From contig JAWQFJ010025604.1 of the NCBI GenBank assembly GCA_034096865.1, forward strand, positions 17,501 to 29,413: a stretch of 11,913 bases of DNA. The letters run 5' to 3'. The stretch is from Theodoxus fluviatilis. Its lineage: Eukaryota > Mollusca > Gastropoda > Cycloneritida > Neritidae. The position numbers were made by a program, and so were the translations under genes. The notes under the pieces were generated by a model, which made no database searches, was not told where the DNA came from, and saw only the letters and a list, made by a program, of their open reading frames with translations. Within the stretch, counting starts at the first letter, position 1, and every line of letters begins with the position of its first letter. Below, piece after piece: positions 1 through 10,763 of this stretch.

Positions 1-302
1 GTGCATGCATGCGTGCGCTAATGTATGTATGTGCGTGAGTGTGTGTTTGTGTGTGTGTGTTGTGTGTGTGTGTGTGTGCTTGTGTGTGTGTGTGTTTGTG
101 TCTGATATGTGCGCGTGTTATTACGTTCGTGTGTATCCTCACGCCTTAGTTATACTATATATCCTCATGCGTGTTTGTTAGTCGTGCCTATGCGTTGTGT
201 AATTGTGCGTGTGTTTGTGTCTGTGTTTATGTGTGTGTTCGTGGGTGCGTGCATGCTGTGCTTGTGAATGTGTGTCTCTGTGCACATTCGTTTGTTGATA
301 TG
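1..302. repeat. Degenerate TG-rich microsatellite tract
   Basis: The first ~110 bases are mostly TG dinucleotides broken by TTGT, CTTG and CATG variants. The remainder is a looser mix of TGTG, GCGTG and GTGC words. It reads as an old, mutated (TG)n array with scattered remnants. It has no reading frame of interest and may extend beyond the left window edge. Confidence 0.8.
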
Positions 303-1327
303 CGGCGTTTGAGCGTGTTACACACTCCTGTGTGCTAGGTCGTGTGCATACCCCATGTCTTCAAGAGTGTGGTCTACTGGGTATGGTTGGCAGTAACAAA
401 CTATGTCTGTAAAGTATATGCTTTTTGCGCCTTACTTCCATTTTGTTCATAACAGTTTTGTCTTAAACGTTTATATGGACATGTTATTGTATGTGTGAAA
501 ATACACATGTTTTTTAGCAAGCGATCAACAATATGTGCATACACGTTTGCTTGCACAGGCACGCCAGTGTGTCATGAAGTGAGTTAGCGACTGAATGAGA
601 GAAGATATGTGTATATCTTCGTGCGAGCACGGCATACACACGTGTACGTGAGCTCTGCTGTTTGTCAGTTGGTGAACAAACCAGCAAGAACACGGGGACT
701 GCCATTACTGGGTCATGTTGCACAGTCACAGCTCAACCTGCAACCCCAGAGACTCTCCAGGACCCAGAACCATGGTCGTCACAACTGAAGGCGGCCTACT
801 GCACAGGGTTCTCTCCCCTTCTCATGCCAGACTAAGTGTGCGGAAGAGTGGTCTGGAAAACAGTGGGTGTAATTGCAGGTCTTGGCACAGGACTGTTAAA
901 CTTGGAGGCAGAGCATGTCCACTGAGTAGAAGATCGTGAAGATATGGATGTCTGTGTCAGGGATAACATCAGAATTGTGTATACGCCGGCACTGATGGTC
1001 CTGTGTAATTACACAAGTTTATTCTAGGAACATTTAACTCGTTCTAGATGTCGTACTGATAAACAACACTAACCATTTCGTAGTCACAACTAGCAAGGAA
1101 GAATCTGGAAGTGATTAAACAAACAAGTAGGTTATCGGCGTTTAAAAATAACTGTACACTAACTGTAAATTAAGGTTAAAAAGGAAGAAAGAAAGGATAG
1201 AAACGCACTAACAAAGCAAACGCAAAGATTGAAAACACAATGTACAATGATGTTCAACCTCCACTTAAGTAGGGTCTGGTGTAGTAATGATGTCTAAGTT
1301 GAAAACAGCACAACGCACTTACAATGT
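303..1327. other. Non-coding stretch, nothing recognised
   Basis: I find no gene, RNA gene or known repeat. The open frames here, including 715-939 on the plus strand and 514-729 on the minus strand, are short. They have no recognisable domain and their composition is unlike protein. The part near 1020-1230 is AT-rich with purine-rich runs (AAGGAAGAAAGAAAGG at about 1181-1196). Confidence 0.6.
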
Positions 1328-1432
1328 GAAATGAATGAATACAATAACGAATACATGGATGTGTGGATATATGGATGGATGGTTGAATGAATGTTGGATG
1401 AATGAATGAATGGATGAATGAATGAATGAATT
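1328..1432. repeat. Imperfect TGAA/TGGA tetranucleotide array
   Basis: The array is built of ATGAATGA and ATGGATGG units. The purest part is at 1371-1432. An interrupted leading edge (1328-1370) contains ATACATGG and GTGTGGATAT. The motif family matches the large TGAA array at 5254-5876. Minus-strand open frames across it encode only His/Ser/Phe/Ile repeats and are artefacts of the array. Confidence 0.85.
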
Positions 1433-3554
1433 TTAATATTACGAATTCTAAGTGTCCGTACGCCATCTAAGGCCACTGATCCCGGACATCACGAAAGCCT
1501 GTGAGAGTAAGAGCAGGGCGAGTCACGCTGTCCCTGCTGATTCACCTTTTACTCACTACATGGGGAGACGTGCTGGGTCTGTCCGTTTTACTCCCAACCC
1601 ACAAGGGCAGTGCAAGGAGTAAACACCACACTTCAAACATCCTTCTCACTTATTTTAAGTCTCCCTTCAACATCAAGGAAGAAGCGAAAACTGCAATCCA
1701 GTGAGTTACCCCCCTTTAGACAAGCGTCGTTCTCCAGCACAGACAGGTGAGAAGCAGAACAAGCTGGTCTGTCTTCAGGTCAAGACGACCTGACAGTGAC
1801 ACCATTTACAGAGTCCACCACTGGAAAAAATTCAGATGAGCCATCAACATTTACAGTCTAGATGGATCCTACAGACCAGGGCTAAATGGTGTCCGTGCAA
1901 CTGACTGTCAGCTGCTCACTTCCCAGAGAAAGAGAGTCAGCGTGACCTAAATGGCTTCGCTGGGTGGATGTCATGAAAATATTCTGTGAGAATTCAGATT
2001 CCACAGCCAGGTACTCATCAGAACATTAACAATGTGGTATCGCCACCGTTTACTTCTACAACAACAACAATAACAACTACAGCAAAAGCAACAACAAACT
2101 CACCAAAGAGATATATTTAGCACGGCAAAGGTCAAAGTTCGAACTATGACGAATGTTGTAAGGATACATTTGACATGATAAGAATTCAGAAATCTTTTTC
2201 ATATTTCCCTACTTGCATGCGGCATTAAAATAGACAAACGAATTACTTCACCAAATGTTGTCCAGGAGAAACAAAAAAGTATATACATTTTGCTTTTTTT
2301 GTATTTCAAAAGTATTTTACAAACACAAGATGTTGCATGAAAATAAAAGCTGGGGTCAAAATGTCAGCACTCTGTTGTTAACACCGATACAGTAATGCTA
2401 CAACGCTGACTGTACTGTCAGCACCGAGAGCCATAACTCTTGTAAAGGCAGCAACGAAAGTCGGAAGCTTCAGTGTGGATGTAGACACAGCATACACAGC
2501 GTGTAGAGTGTGTGCAACATGCATAACGGGTGCAGCTGCATCCATCGAGCACACACGTGCATTACACGTATTTCAAACCACAGTGAGAGAGTGTTGCAGT
2601 AGGTACAGCAAGAATCCATGTTATCGTGAGATAGATATGAACAAGATATACACATGTATGTGTGTCTATAGCAGCATTATGCAGAGACTTATATCACCTA
2701 GGAAAATGGATGGATGGATATAACGAAACGGCAACTATATGATATAAAAGGCCAATGAAAATGTAGCTGTGTTGAGTAGGTATACGAGAAGGTCTCGTCC
2801 CTTTATCAAGGTCAAGCACATGTTACAAATCGAAATAAGAAACGCGGTGCGACTGTCTTTCATTCCGTCCAACTGAAGGACATTTGCAGGAAAGAAACAT
2901 TACATGCTTCCGACATCATTACAAAATCAGCCACATGACATTGCCACTCCACACTTGGTTAAAGTTTCCAGGACAGAAGCAACAAGACCAACAGATGTAA
3001 CAACACTGCAGCCACAACCTCTGACGACATCACGTCCAGTGAAACGGACATACAATAATGTGATATTTCTGCTTCATTGATTTCAAACTGTTATTTGGGA
3101 ACAGGTATTGACCTTTCAACAGACATGAGCAAATAACAGATAATTTCTATACTAATATTTTTTCGCCTTAATAATTTACTTCATGAATGAATAATCGCCT
3201 AAAAATTAACCACAAAACTTCCACCTGGACACAATGAACAAGTGGCACAAAGAATGCAGTTTCTTTTGCTAATCAGAATACCAACTGCTACACTGAAACA
3301 AAAATAAATAAGTCCTCTCCAAATGGAGGTAAAATGGGAGAATGAGGTCAACTAATCATCATTCATCTCCATTGTCGGTGGTGGTCTGTTGTCTCTGGGC
3401 CCTTCTCAATCTTCCTCCATTCCTCCCTGATGGCAAAATCTATTTCTTTGTCGCCTGTTTTGTAACAGGGTTCTGACGGACTACCTCTGTAAAAATATTG
3501 AAAGAAAGAGAGAGATTTTCAATGTCAAGCACTTTCGACACACTGCTAAAAGTG
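1433..3554. other. Non-coding stretch, no gene recognised
   Basis: This is about 2.1 kb without a supported gene. It contains an AAC-rich patch (listed separately), an AT-rich section near 2160-2345, and a short ATGGATGG run near 2705-2718. A small perfect inverted repeat lies at 2405-2422 (6 bp arms, 6 base loop). Open frames at 1501-1704 and 2475-2723 are short and match no family I recognise. Confidence 0.6.
2057..2099 (+). repeat. AAC-rich trinucleotide patch
   Basis: This is a short imperfect (ACA)n/(AAC)n tract with TAACAACTAC and AGCAAAAGC interruptions. It is a minor simple repeat with no further role visible. Confidence 0.7.
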
Positions 3555-3562
3555 CACTCACT

Positions 3563-3625
<63 letters not shown>

Positions 3626-3686
3626 AAACACACACACACACACACACGTAAACACACACACACAAACACACACACGAACACACACA

Positions 3687-3726
<40 letters not shown>

Positions 3727-3740
3727 AACGCACACACACT
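3555..3740 (+). repeat. (CA)n microsatellite
   Basis: A long CA array begins with ACTCACTCACACTCG and continues as nearly pure CA. Single-base variants (AAACA, GTAAACA, CGAACA, CGCACA) are spaced through the second half. The purest block is about 3571-3619. Open frames reading Thr-His (plus strand) or Cys-Val (minus strand) across it are artefacts. It is complementary in sense to the TG tracts at 1-110 and 8718-8874. Confidence 0.95.
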
Positions 3741-4195
3741 TTTTCATTGTGTTTGTTGTCTCATAAAACAATGTGGGGGTGGGTTTCAGAACAGCCCCTA
3801 ACATTCCTCATCTCCAACAAAGGGAATGTGGAAAACAATACCAAAGACCCTGCATACCATAATGCACAAATCCACCTTGCACTTGCAAAGAAATCTAAGT
3901 GTAAATATGTGATGGAAAGGAGGACAGAAGTGCAGGGGGGAAAGAAATTACCCCTTGCAAGGTGGGTGGTGAGGGATGAACGAATACAATCCCAAATAAC
4001 GAAAAAAGGACTTGTATAATCTGAAACATTTTCATGTTCTTGAGCCATATTATGATATGCGATTTTACATGTTCAGCTTGAGTTTATGATGCTCAGATAT
4101 GTAATTAGAATAAAATAACTATATTTCCGTCAATTCATTGTGATATATATCAAGCTGACTGTAATGATTAAGATATCCAGAGATGGTCAACATTA
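3741..4195. other. Non-coding stretch, nothing recognised
   Basis: No gene or known repeat is visible between the CA array and the G-rich tract. Plus-strand and minus-strand open frames here are short, overlap one another and show no domain. Confidence 0.55.
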
Positions 4196-4249
4196 GGGTG
4201 GGTTTTTTTTTGCAGGGTGAGGTTAGGGTGGGGGTAGGGGGTGGGGGGA
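4196..4249 (+). other. G-rich tract with G-quadruplex motif
   Basis: The plus strand at 4226-4248 reads GGG-T-GGGGG-TA-GGGGG-T-GGGGGG. That is four G-runs of three or more separated by loops of one or two bases, which satisfies the usual G-quadruplex consensus with very short loops. Further G-runs and a T9 run lie just upstream. No gene start is nearby, so a regulatory role cannot be argued from the window alone. Confidence 0.75.
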
Positions 4250-4527
4250 TGATGGCATTTATTTTGTTTGAATTTGATGAGTTGCTGGAAAAAGAAGTGC
4301 TGTGTGTGTGACCATGAAGGGAGAAACTCTTAACCATTTCAACGCATGTTTTTGCTGATGAAAATGTTAGTGCTATATGTAGCCTCCAGTGACATTGAGC
4401 TGGAGGGGAGAAAGAAACAATCTCCTCTGGATTTTCCATTTAGAAAAATTCTGTCTGGATGACCTTTTCTTGTTAAATTGAATGCCAGGTAAATGAAAAT
4501 GAGTCACAAAACCCATTGATATTTAAA

Positions 4528-4935
4528 TCAAACCGACTGCTGAGATGCCAACTGAGAACTGTGTAAGGGCAAGCGTTCTGTCGGGGGGGCGGGGGGGGGG
4601 GGAGGGGATGGGGCAGAAGGAACGCTACAAAGACTGTCTCAAAACGACCCTCAAAGACCTGAGCATCCACATCAATACTTGGGCTACGCTCGCTCAGGAC
4701 CGCCCATCTTAGCGCAGGAAGATCATCACAGGAGCCCGTGTGGCTGAAGCCAGGCGCATCACTGAGGCAACAAAAGTGTGCAGTGCGCAAGGCCCGCGCA
4801 GCATCCACTGCCACGACGGCACCCACTCACTTGTGTCCCATATGAAGGTAAGCCATCAGGGCCCAGATTAGCCTCATCAGTCACCTTAGGACCCTTAGCC
4901 ACCGATCTTCTATCCGACTCTTGAAGCCATGATCC
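4528..4935 (+). pseudogene. Broken C-terminal tail of a LINE polyprotein
   Basis: Reading with frame changes, the plus strand shows the C-terminal region of an APE-type non-LTR retrotransposon polyprotein, the part after the reverse transcriptase. In order there is a GKRSVG segment (4568-4585), then QKERYKDCLKTTLKDLSI from 4614, then NTWATLAQDRPS, where the next codon is TAG (4710-4712) at a position that is normally Trp. A basic Ala/Arg-rich stretch follows. After a frameshift near 4760 comes a zinc-finger-like end, CPIC then ISLISHLRTLSH (about 4830-4900). This Cys-Cys/His-His ending is familiar from LINE proteins of fish and invertebrates. The fragment lacks the endonuclease and reverse transcriptase, has at least one stop and about three frameshifts, and cannot be functional. 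The exact LINE clade is not decided. The minus-strand open frame at 4473-4826 is its antisense shadow. Confidence 0.8.
4583..4613 (+). repeat. Poly-G expansion inside the LINE tail
   Basis: G7-C-G12-A-G4-AT-G4 sits where the LINE protein family normally has two adjacent glycine codons between GKRSV and QKERYKD. The tract replaces those codons, and its length breaks the frame between the two flanking motifs. It also meets the G-quadruplex pattern. Homopolymers this long are prone to sequencing and assembly error, so the exact length is uncertain. Confidence 0.8.
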
Positions 4936-4988
4936 ATTCGATAAACAACAAGAGCTTTATTTTTTTTCAAACTATGGTGTGGACTGCC

Positions 4989-5876
<888 letters not shown>

Positions 5877-8122
5877 AGTAGCCTCCTGTCGTTGGAGGCA
5901 GTGCAGGACGGTGCCTTGTCTGACCACTACCTCGTCGTCTGTGTTTTGGTCCTCTCTCAGCCGCCACCCACCATCCGTCTCGTGACGTCAAGGAACCTTC
6001 TGGCGGTAGACCCATTGAACTTTCAGGCGGACGTTCGGAATTTGGGGCGCTCTGTGGCCGACGTTCTTTTTGAACTGGAGACTGAACAGCTCGTGGACGT
6101 TTTCAACGATTGCCTGAGGCACATCCTTGACCATTACGTACCCTCAGTGACTCGGCGTGTCCGTGACCGCCCCTCAGCTCCATGGCTGTCTGAGGAGGTG
6201 CGGGAAGGGAGGCGGTGGAGACGGGGGCCGAAAGACGTTGGCAAAAGAAAGGCCTCACAGTGTTTAGAGACATCTTCGTAAAAGAGAGGGACTCTGTGAA
6301 GTGTAGTGTCGAAGCGGCCAAGCGACAGTATTACAGTGACAAGGTAGACATGGCCGCCTCCTCTAGCAGGCAACTGTTTCAGGTTACTGGTGAACTCTTA
6401 GGCCAGAGTAAAGCACATACTCTTTCCAGGGATATTCCTCGTGAAGAACTTCCTAAACATCTCGTGAACTATTTCTCCAGCAAGATTAGTAAGATCCGTG
6501 ATGAACTTGACTAATGCTCGTGTGATGCCCCTGAATTTACTGTGTATGATGGATCCAAGTTTTCTTGTTTTGATCCTGTTTCAGACAAAAAGATTCGTGA
6601 CTTGATCATGAAGTCACCTTCGAAGAGCTGCATTCTTGACCCCATTACCTCCTCCCTCGCAAAGCAACACCTTGATGTCTTGGTTCTTATTGTCAGAAAT
6701 AGTGCCAATGCCTCTCTTTCCCAGGTTCTGTTCCTTCACAGTTCAAGCTGTCGGTAGTCACCGTCTTCTGAAGAAGCCTGGCTTTGATTGTAATGTTCTG
6801 AAAAAGTATGGACCTGTGTCAAATCTCCCTTTTATATGAAAGATCCTTGAGAAGGTTGTGTTAGGTCAATTGCAGACACACCTGTCTGAAAATGATCTAT
6901 GGGATGCACGCAAGTCTGCGTACAAGAAGGGGCACAGCACTAATCCTTCTGTGCGGAGTGTCCTCGATGGTCTGCTTATAAATGCAGATGAGAAACGCTT
7001 GTCGTTGGTGGCGTTATTGGACCTGAGCGCCGCGTTTGACACGCTGGACCACTCCATACTCCTCAAACGCCTGGAGCTGTCGTTTGGAGTTCACGGTATT
7101 GTCCTGGACTGGTTTGCGTCCAATGTTCGTGATCGGTCATAGTTCGTCATTGTTGATGGTGTTTTGTCTACCCCATCTCCATTGATGTTTGGTATCCCGC
7201 AAGGCTCGGTCTTTGGACCAGTTTTGTTCACTCTGTACTCGCAACCCCTTTCAGATGTGATAGCTAAGCATGAGTGTGATTTTCAGAAATATGCAGACGA
7301 CACAGAGATTTCGAAGAGCTCGTCAGTCGAAAAATTTCCTTATGTACAGTCAGATATCAAGACATGCGTTGATGATGTACTCGCATGGATGAGGAGCAAC
7401 AAGCTCAAGCTCAATACAGATAAAACTAAAGTTATGCTTGTTAGGGCACGGTCAAGTCTCGTGCTTATCGAGAGTGATTCCACTGACATCGGGGGTTGCT
7501 CTATTCCATTCCAGAGCTCGGTTAGGTACCTCGTTGTTCAGATTGACAAGACATTGTCGATGCGTAAACAGATCAGCAGTATTTGCAGTGCCTGTTTTCT
7601 TGAACTATGCCGCATTGCACCTATTCGCCAATATCTTTCTGACACTGCGTGTGTTACACAAGTCACTTCAAGGCTAGTTTATTGTAATTCAGTTTTGGCA
7701 GGTCTTCCCGCAGAACAATTGAACCGTTTTCAGCGCGTTCGAAACAGCGCAGTACGCCTCGTGCTGAGAAAGGGAAAACGAGATCATGTGACTCCCATGT
7801 TTAGGCATCTACACTGGCTTCCCGTGAAATTCCGTTGCCAGTACAAAATTGCTGTTTTGGCCTACCGTCATTTTGATGGTACTCTCCTGTGTATCTTTTG
7901 GCAACCTTTCGCACATATTAACCATCCCGTTCTCTCTGTTCAGCAAATGAAAACCTTCTCAAAAATCCTAGACGTAGTACAAAATCTTCTGGTGAACGTA
8001 GTTTTAGTTTCAATGTCCCCTCTGTCTGGAACTCGCTGCCGGCTGGCCTGCGTGACGCAGCCACTTTATCTATTTTCAAGTCGCAACTGAAGACTCACAT
8101 GTTTCGACTGGCTTTGGCGTGA
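5877..8122 (+). pseudogene. CR1-like endonuclease (end) plus reverse transcriptase, broken
   Basis: This is the coding remnant of the LINE. LSDHYLVV at 5916-5939 holds the Ser-Asp-His motif that closes the endonuclease domain. A linker follows with APWLSEEV and, after a one-base shift in a G-run near 6221, ERRWQKKGLTVF and AKRQYYSDK. Reverse transcriptase landmarks are GPVSNLPFI, ILEKVV, a catalytic Asp in LLDLSAAFDTLDH (7020-7022), GIPQGSVFGPVLF (about 7191-7229), and YADD (7290-7301). After it come WMRSNKLKLNTDKTKVMLV, RLVLRKGKRDHVTP and HWLPVK. The C-terminal end, VWNSLPAGLRDA to HMFRLALA, lies in another frame and stops at TGA 8120-8122. In-frame stops are at 6512-6514, 6837-6839 and 7140-7142. 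Frameshifts occur near 6221, 6722, 6757 and in 7890-7980. The catalytic aspartates survive, but the frame is far too broken to make enzyme. Confidence 0.9.
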
Positions 8123-8306
8123 TCGTAGATTTTTCTCATAGTCATGTATGTTGTTGTATTTATTCTTAGGTCTGTACGTTGTATTATGAGTTATATTATA
8201 TTGGTAAGCTTGTTGATGAATGTCTGTGTGTGAATGTGGTTATGTCAGCGCATTGAGTTGTAAAGAAGTGCGCTATATAAATGCTATTCAATATTATTAC
8301 TATTAG
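8123..8306 (+). other. 3' UTR and ATT tail of the CR1-like LINE
   Basis: This is T-rich untranslated sequence after the terminal TGA. It ends with a CGCATTGAGTTGTAAAG-type segment, then GCGCTATATAAAT, then an ATT-rich tail at about 8286-8305. That order (TTGAG...TAAAG...GCGCTATATAAAT, ATT repeats) is the usual 3' end recognised by LINE reverse transcriptases of this group. Its preservation supports the element boundary. Confidence 0.8.
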
Positions 8307-8508
8307 CGTGCGAACGATCGAACGAACAAACGAACAAATTAATGAAAAATGAATAAATATTAAACAATATGAACTTTGCATTTTGTACAAATGGAACAAG
8401 AACAGATATTGAAACAACAGCACAAAAGTGATGTGTCTATGGAGACTACATTCCTAGATGCGAGATCGGCCTCTAGCGACGAAGTGGACGATGGGTCTGG
8501 AGCGAATG
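8307..8508. other. Short spacer with GAAC-type repeat
   Basis: A short run of CGAACGAT/CGAACGAAC/AAACGAAC units lies at about 8312-8336. An AT-rich stretch and then unrecognised sequence lead to the left inverted unit. The open frames at 8376-8624 (plus) and 8196-8423 (minus) carry no recognisable domain. Confidence 0.55.
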
Positions 8509-8717
8509 TAAGGAATACATACCAGCCTCATATGCGTGCAAACGCAGAGCAACTCACCTGCTGTGACAAAACACTGTTCAAAGTGATACTCACCAGCAGT
8601 GCATTCGAACGAAAGCATAGATAAGCACCTGTGCAGTATATGGGATGCACATTTACTCTGGTGGGCGCATGCACGGGAGTTGTCGGTTTGCCTGTTCGTC
8701 CGTCCGTCCATTTGTCA
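8509..8717 (-). repeat. Left copy of inverted microsatellite-tailed unit
   Basis: On the minus strand this unit runs from the CGGA-type tetranucleotide run (8697-8710) outward to a TTA at 8509-8511. It matches the plus strand at 10760-10951 over about 190 bases with roughly 90% identity by eye. Shared blocks include GTGCTTATCTATGCTTTCGT, GTGAGTATCACTTTGAACAG and GTCACAGCAGGTGAGTTGCT. The two copies point away from each other with their TG/CA arrays facing inward. The unit encodes nothing I recognise and resembles a short non-autonomous repeat linked to a microsatellite. Confidence 0.88.
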
Positions 8718-8725
8718 GTGTGTGC

Positions 8726-8811
<86 letters not shown>

Positions 8812-8874
8812 GTGTGTGTGAGTGTGTGTCAGTGTGTGTGTGTGAGGGGGGGGGGGTCTGTGTGTGTGTAAATA
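8718..8874 (+). repeat. (TG)n microsatellite with G11 run
   Basis: The array opens with GTGTGTGCGTGCG, then is pure TG for about 80 bases, then has TAAG, GAG and TCAG interruptions. An 11-base G-run sits at 8846-8856. It is the inner tail of the left inverted unit; the right unit has the complementary (CA)n at 10640-10720. Confidence 0.95.
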
Positions 8875-8963
8875 TCCTTCTCTCTCTCTCCCCCTTCTCC
8901 ACCCCCTTCTCTTCCTTATCTACCCCACCCCCTTTCTCTCTCTCTTCCCCATCTCCCCGCTCC
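8875..8963 (+). repeat. Polypyrimidine tract
   Basis: Nearly 90 bases are C and T (CTCTCTCT, CCCCC, CTTCTC, CACCCCC) with very few purines. This composition can form intramolecular triplex DNA in principle. It separates the TG array from the second LINE fragment. Confidence 0.85.
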
Positions 8964-8966
8964 TGA

Positions 8967-10303
8967 AAGGAAATAAAGAAAGAATACAAGCTTGCTCTAA
9001 CACAGAAACTACATTACAACATTCACAATTCTGAACATTTTTGGAAGTGCTTTAGACGAATAAATGAAAGTAAATGCTACAACAAAAACATGTCTAAATA
9101 AGAATAGTGTGAACATTTTGTAACAGTGTTAAGGTCAGATATAGCTAACAATATTAGTTCCCCCAATTCCGAGACAGAACTGGCGAGCATGGACATATAT
9201 CAAAGCATATTAAACGATGATATCACAGAGGAAGAAATTAGCAAGTTTGTCAATAACCTAAAGAAGAACAAATCAGGAGGACAATACCTTATTTTATCAG
9301 AAATGTTAAAATGTGCACAACACATGTTGATCCCATTTCTTAAAAAAACTTTATTCAATGCTATATTTAGGACAGGAATATATTCAATAGCATGGACAAA
9401 ATCAATTATAATTCCTCTGCACAAACATGGTTGCCGTAAGAACCCTAACAATTATCGAGGAATTTCTCTCACTAGCACAGTGAGCAAAGTGTTCACTAGC
9501 ATTTTAAATACAAGGTTTTAAAACTGGGCAGACAAACATGAGCTGATGGAGGAGGAACAGGCAGGGTTCAGGAAGTCGTATTCTACCAATGATAACATAT
9601 TTGTCTTTCATTCGGTCATAAGTCAATATCTAAACAGAAAGAAGAAACTATGTTTCATTTATTGACTTCAGAAAGGCTTTTGACTGTATAAAGAGAAGAT
9701 TTCTGTGATGAGCCGGCGGCAAACGGGGTGGGCGGGAGAATGTTGAAAACTATTCAGGGTATGTACAAATCTGTCACAAGCTGCGTACGGAGCAACAACG
9801 GAGACAGAGTAATTCAACTGCCTAAATGGTTTAAAGCGAGACTGCAATCTTTCGCCAATATTTTTTCCTTTTAAATTAACGAGGTTGCCAAAGAGGTCAT
9901 TAACTTGGGTAAACATGGTGTACAGCTCATGCCTGACACAACAACATTGTTCATACTACTTTTTGCTGACTATGTTGCCCTTATCGCTGTAACAGTAGTG
10001 GGCCTTCTAAAGCAACTCAATGTTTTGAAACGCAAGTGCAAAGAACTTGGTTTTTCCATCAATAGAGAAAAGTCCAAGGTCATCGTATTCAAATTAGGAC
10101 GGCGGTTAGCCAGACATCAGAAGTGGTCACTGGGCGATTGTGAACTAGATGTTATGAACGAATGCAAATACCTTAGAATGTGCTTCTCGACTAAACTATG
10201 TGTAAACTCAAGCTTGTTAGATCTAACTGCAATGGAATGTAAATGGAATATTTTGAGTACATATATATTTTTGCAACATAGCTTGAAAAAGCAAAACAAT
10301 TAA
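8967..10303 (+). pseudogene. Second LINE fragment: decayed reverse transcriptase
   Basis: This is a non-LTR reverse transcriptase remnant unlike the CR1-like copy. In order there is YKLALTQKLHYNIHNSEHFW (8985-9044), then stop codons near 9095. The pre-RT stretch ITEEEISKFVNNLKKNKSGG follows (from about 9224). Next come WTKSIIIPLHKHGCRKNPNN and YRGISLTSTVSKVF, ending at TAA 9519-9521, then EEEQAGFRKSYSTND. The motif-A aspartate is in FIDFRKAFD (Asp at 9664-9666). The PQG-equivalent reads LKRDCNLSP (9831-9857), where LKQGC is usual. The catalytic motif reads FADY (9962-9973), where FADD is expected. At least four frame changes lie between 9640 and 9905. The last recognisable part, ECKYLRMCFSTKL, lies near 10160-10198. 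The true 3' end is unclear. Clade is unassigned; the motifs recall RTE/L1-like elements. It is certainly inactive. Confidence 0.85.
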
Positions 10304-10627
10304 ATGGCTGATGACAATCACAGCAACCTTTATAATACAATCTGCAGGTAGAACTAATTGTTGCACCTGTTATAGATAACAGTCCTTGGTGTGGGAGTTT
10401 GATATCCAGGATGAAATGGGAGTGCACACGACGTCGCTGCTGTTGCTGAGTCCAGGATGGATCCTGCAGGAAGTGGAGGCTTGCTCTAACAAACCCAAAG
10501 GGGTAAGAGAAAATGTTCCCCTTGTAGGCCTACATCTCTTTCAGTTTATCCTCTACTACCACTGCCCTTTCCTAATCACACATACATCCATCCATGAACG
10601 CAGCCACATAAGCATACACGTGGAAAC
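10304..10627. other. Non-coding spacer, nothing recognised
   Basis: The stretch between the second LINE fragment and the CA array contains no recognisable protein, RNA or repeat. It may include the decayed 3' part of that LINE. The open frame at 10386-10640 has no domain and runs into simple repeat. Confidence 0.5.
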
Positions 10628-10639
10628 ACTCACTCACTG

Positions 10640-10690
<51 letters not shown>

Positions 10691-10763
10691 AACACACACA
10701 CATGCAGGCACGCACACACACGGACGGACGGACAGTCGGATGGACGGACGGATGGATGAACGA
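10628..10763 (+). repeat. (CA)n array followed by ACGG/GATG tetranucleotide run
   Basis: ACTCACTCACTGA leads into a nearly pure CA array (10640-10703), a variant section to about 10720, and then CGGACGGACGGA with GATGGATG variants to about 10763. It forms the inner tail of the right inverted unit and mirrors the TG plus CGTC order found at 8697-8874 on the opposite strand. Confidence 0.93.

Larger units (their letters stand above)
5877..8306 (+). mobile_element. 5'-truncated CR1-like LINE retrotransposon
   Basis: This is a non-LTR retrotransposon copy. It retains the last part of the endonuclease domain, a linker, the reverse transcriptase, the C-terminal region, a ~180 bp 3' UTR and a tail. 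The start is set where the TGAA array stops and LINE-like protein begins. The 3' end is set by GCGCTATATAAAT (8271-8283) followed by an ATT-rich tail, a 3' ending common in CR1/L2-type LINEs of aquatic animals. About half of a full element is missing from the 5' side, as expected from incomplete reverse transcription. No target-site duplication is visible, which is usual for CR1. Assignment to CR1 rests on protein motifs and the 3' end remembered from the family; no search was run. Confidence 0.88.

Noticed and set aside
715..939. 74-residue plus-strand open frame
   Set aside because: It has no recognisable domain, is short, and has no neighbouring exon signals or conservation evidence.
2405..2422. 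6 bp inverted repeat with 6 base loop
   Set aside because: It is expected by chance in a window of this size and has no T-run or neighbouring gene to suggest a role.
3360..3480. Minus-strand segment that could read [16 protein letters not shown], recalling the end of some LINE proteins
   Set aside because: One short motif without any supporting upstream LINE sequence; it could be chance.
3440..4019. Open frames of Thr-His or Cys-Val repeats across the CA array
   Set aside because: These are a direct consequence of a dinucleotide repeat. The flanking residues show no family similarity.
4473..4826. 117-residue minus-strand open frame
   Set aside because: It is the antisense shadow of the LINE C-terminal tail, whose plus-strand motifs are clear.
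8580..8625. GTTCGAATGC on the minus strand of the left unit, recalling a tRNA-type B box and so a SINE
   Set aside because: The matching position in the right copy reads GTTTGCATGC, and no A box lies at the right distance upstream. A tRNA-derived origin is not supported.
8454..8989. Minus-strand open frame similar in protein to the plus-strand frame at 10740-10952
   Set aside because: The protein similarity comes from DNA identity of the inverted units. Several overlapping frames match equally well and each runs into microsatellite, so it is not a protein family.
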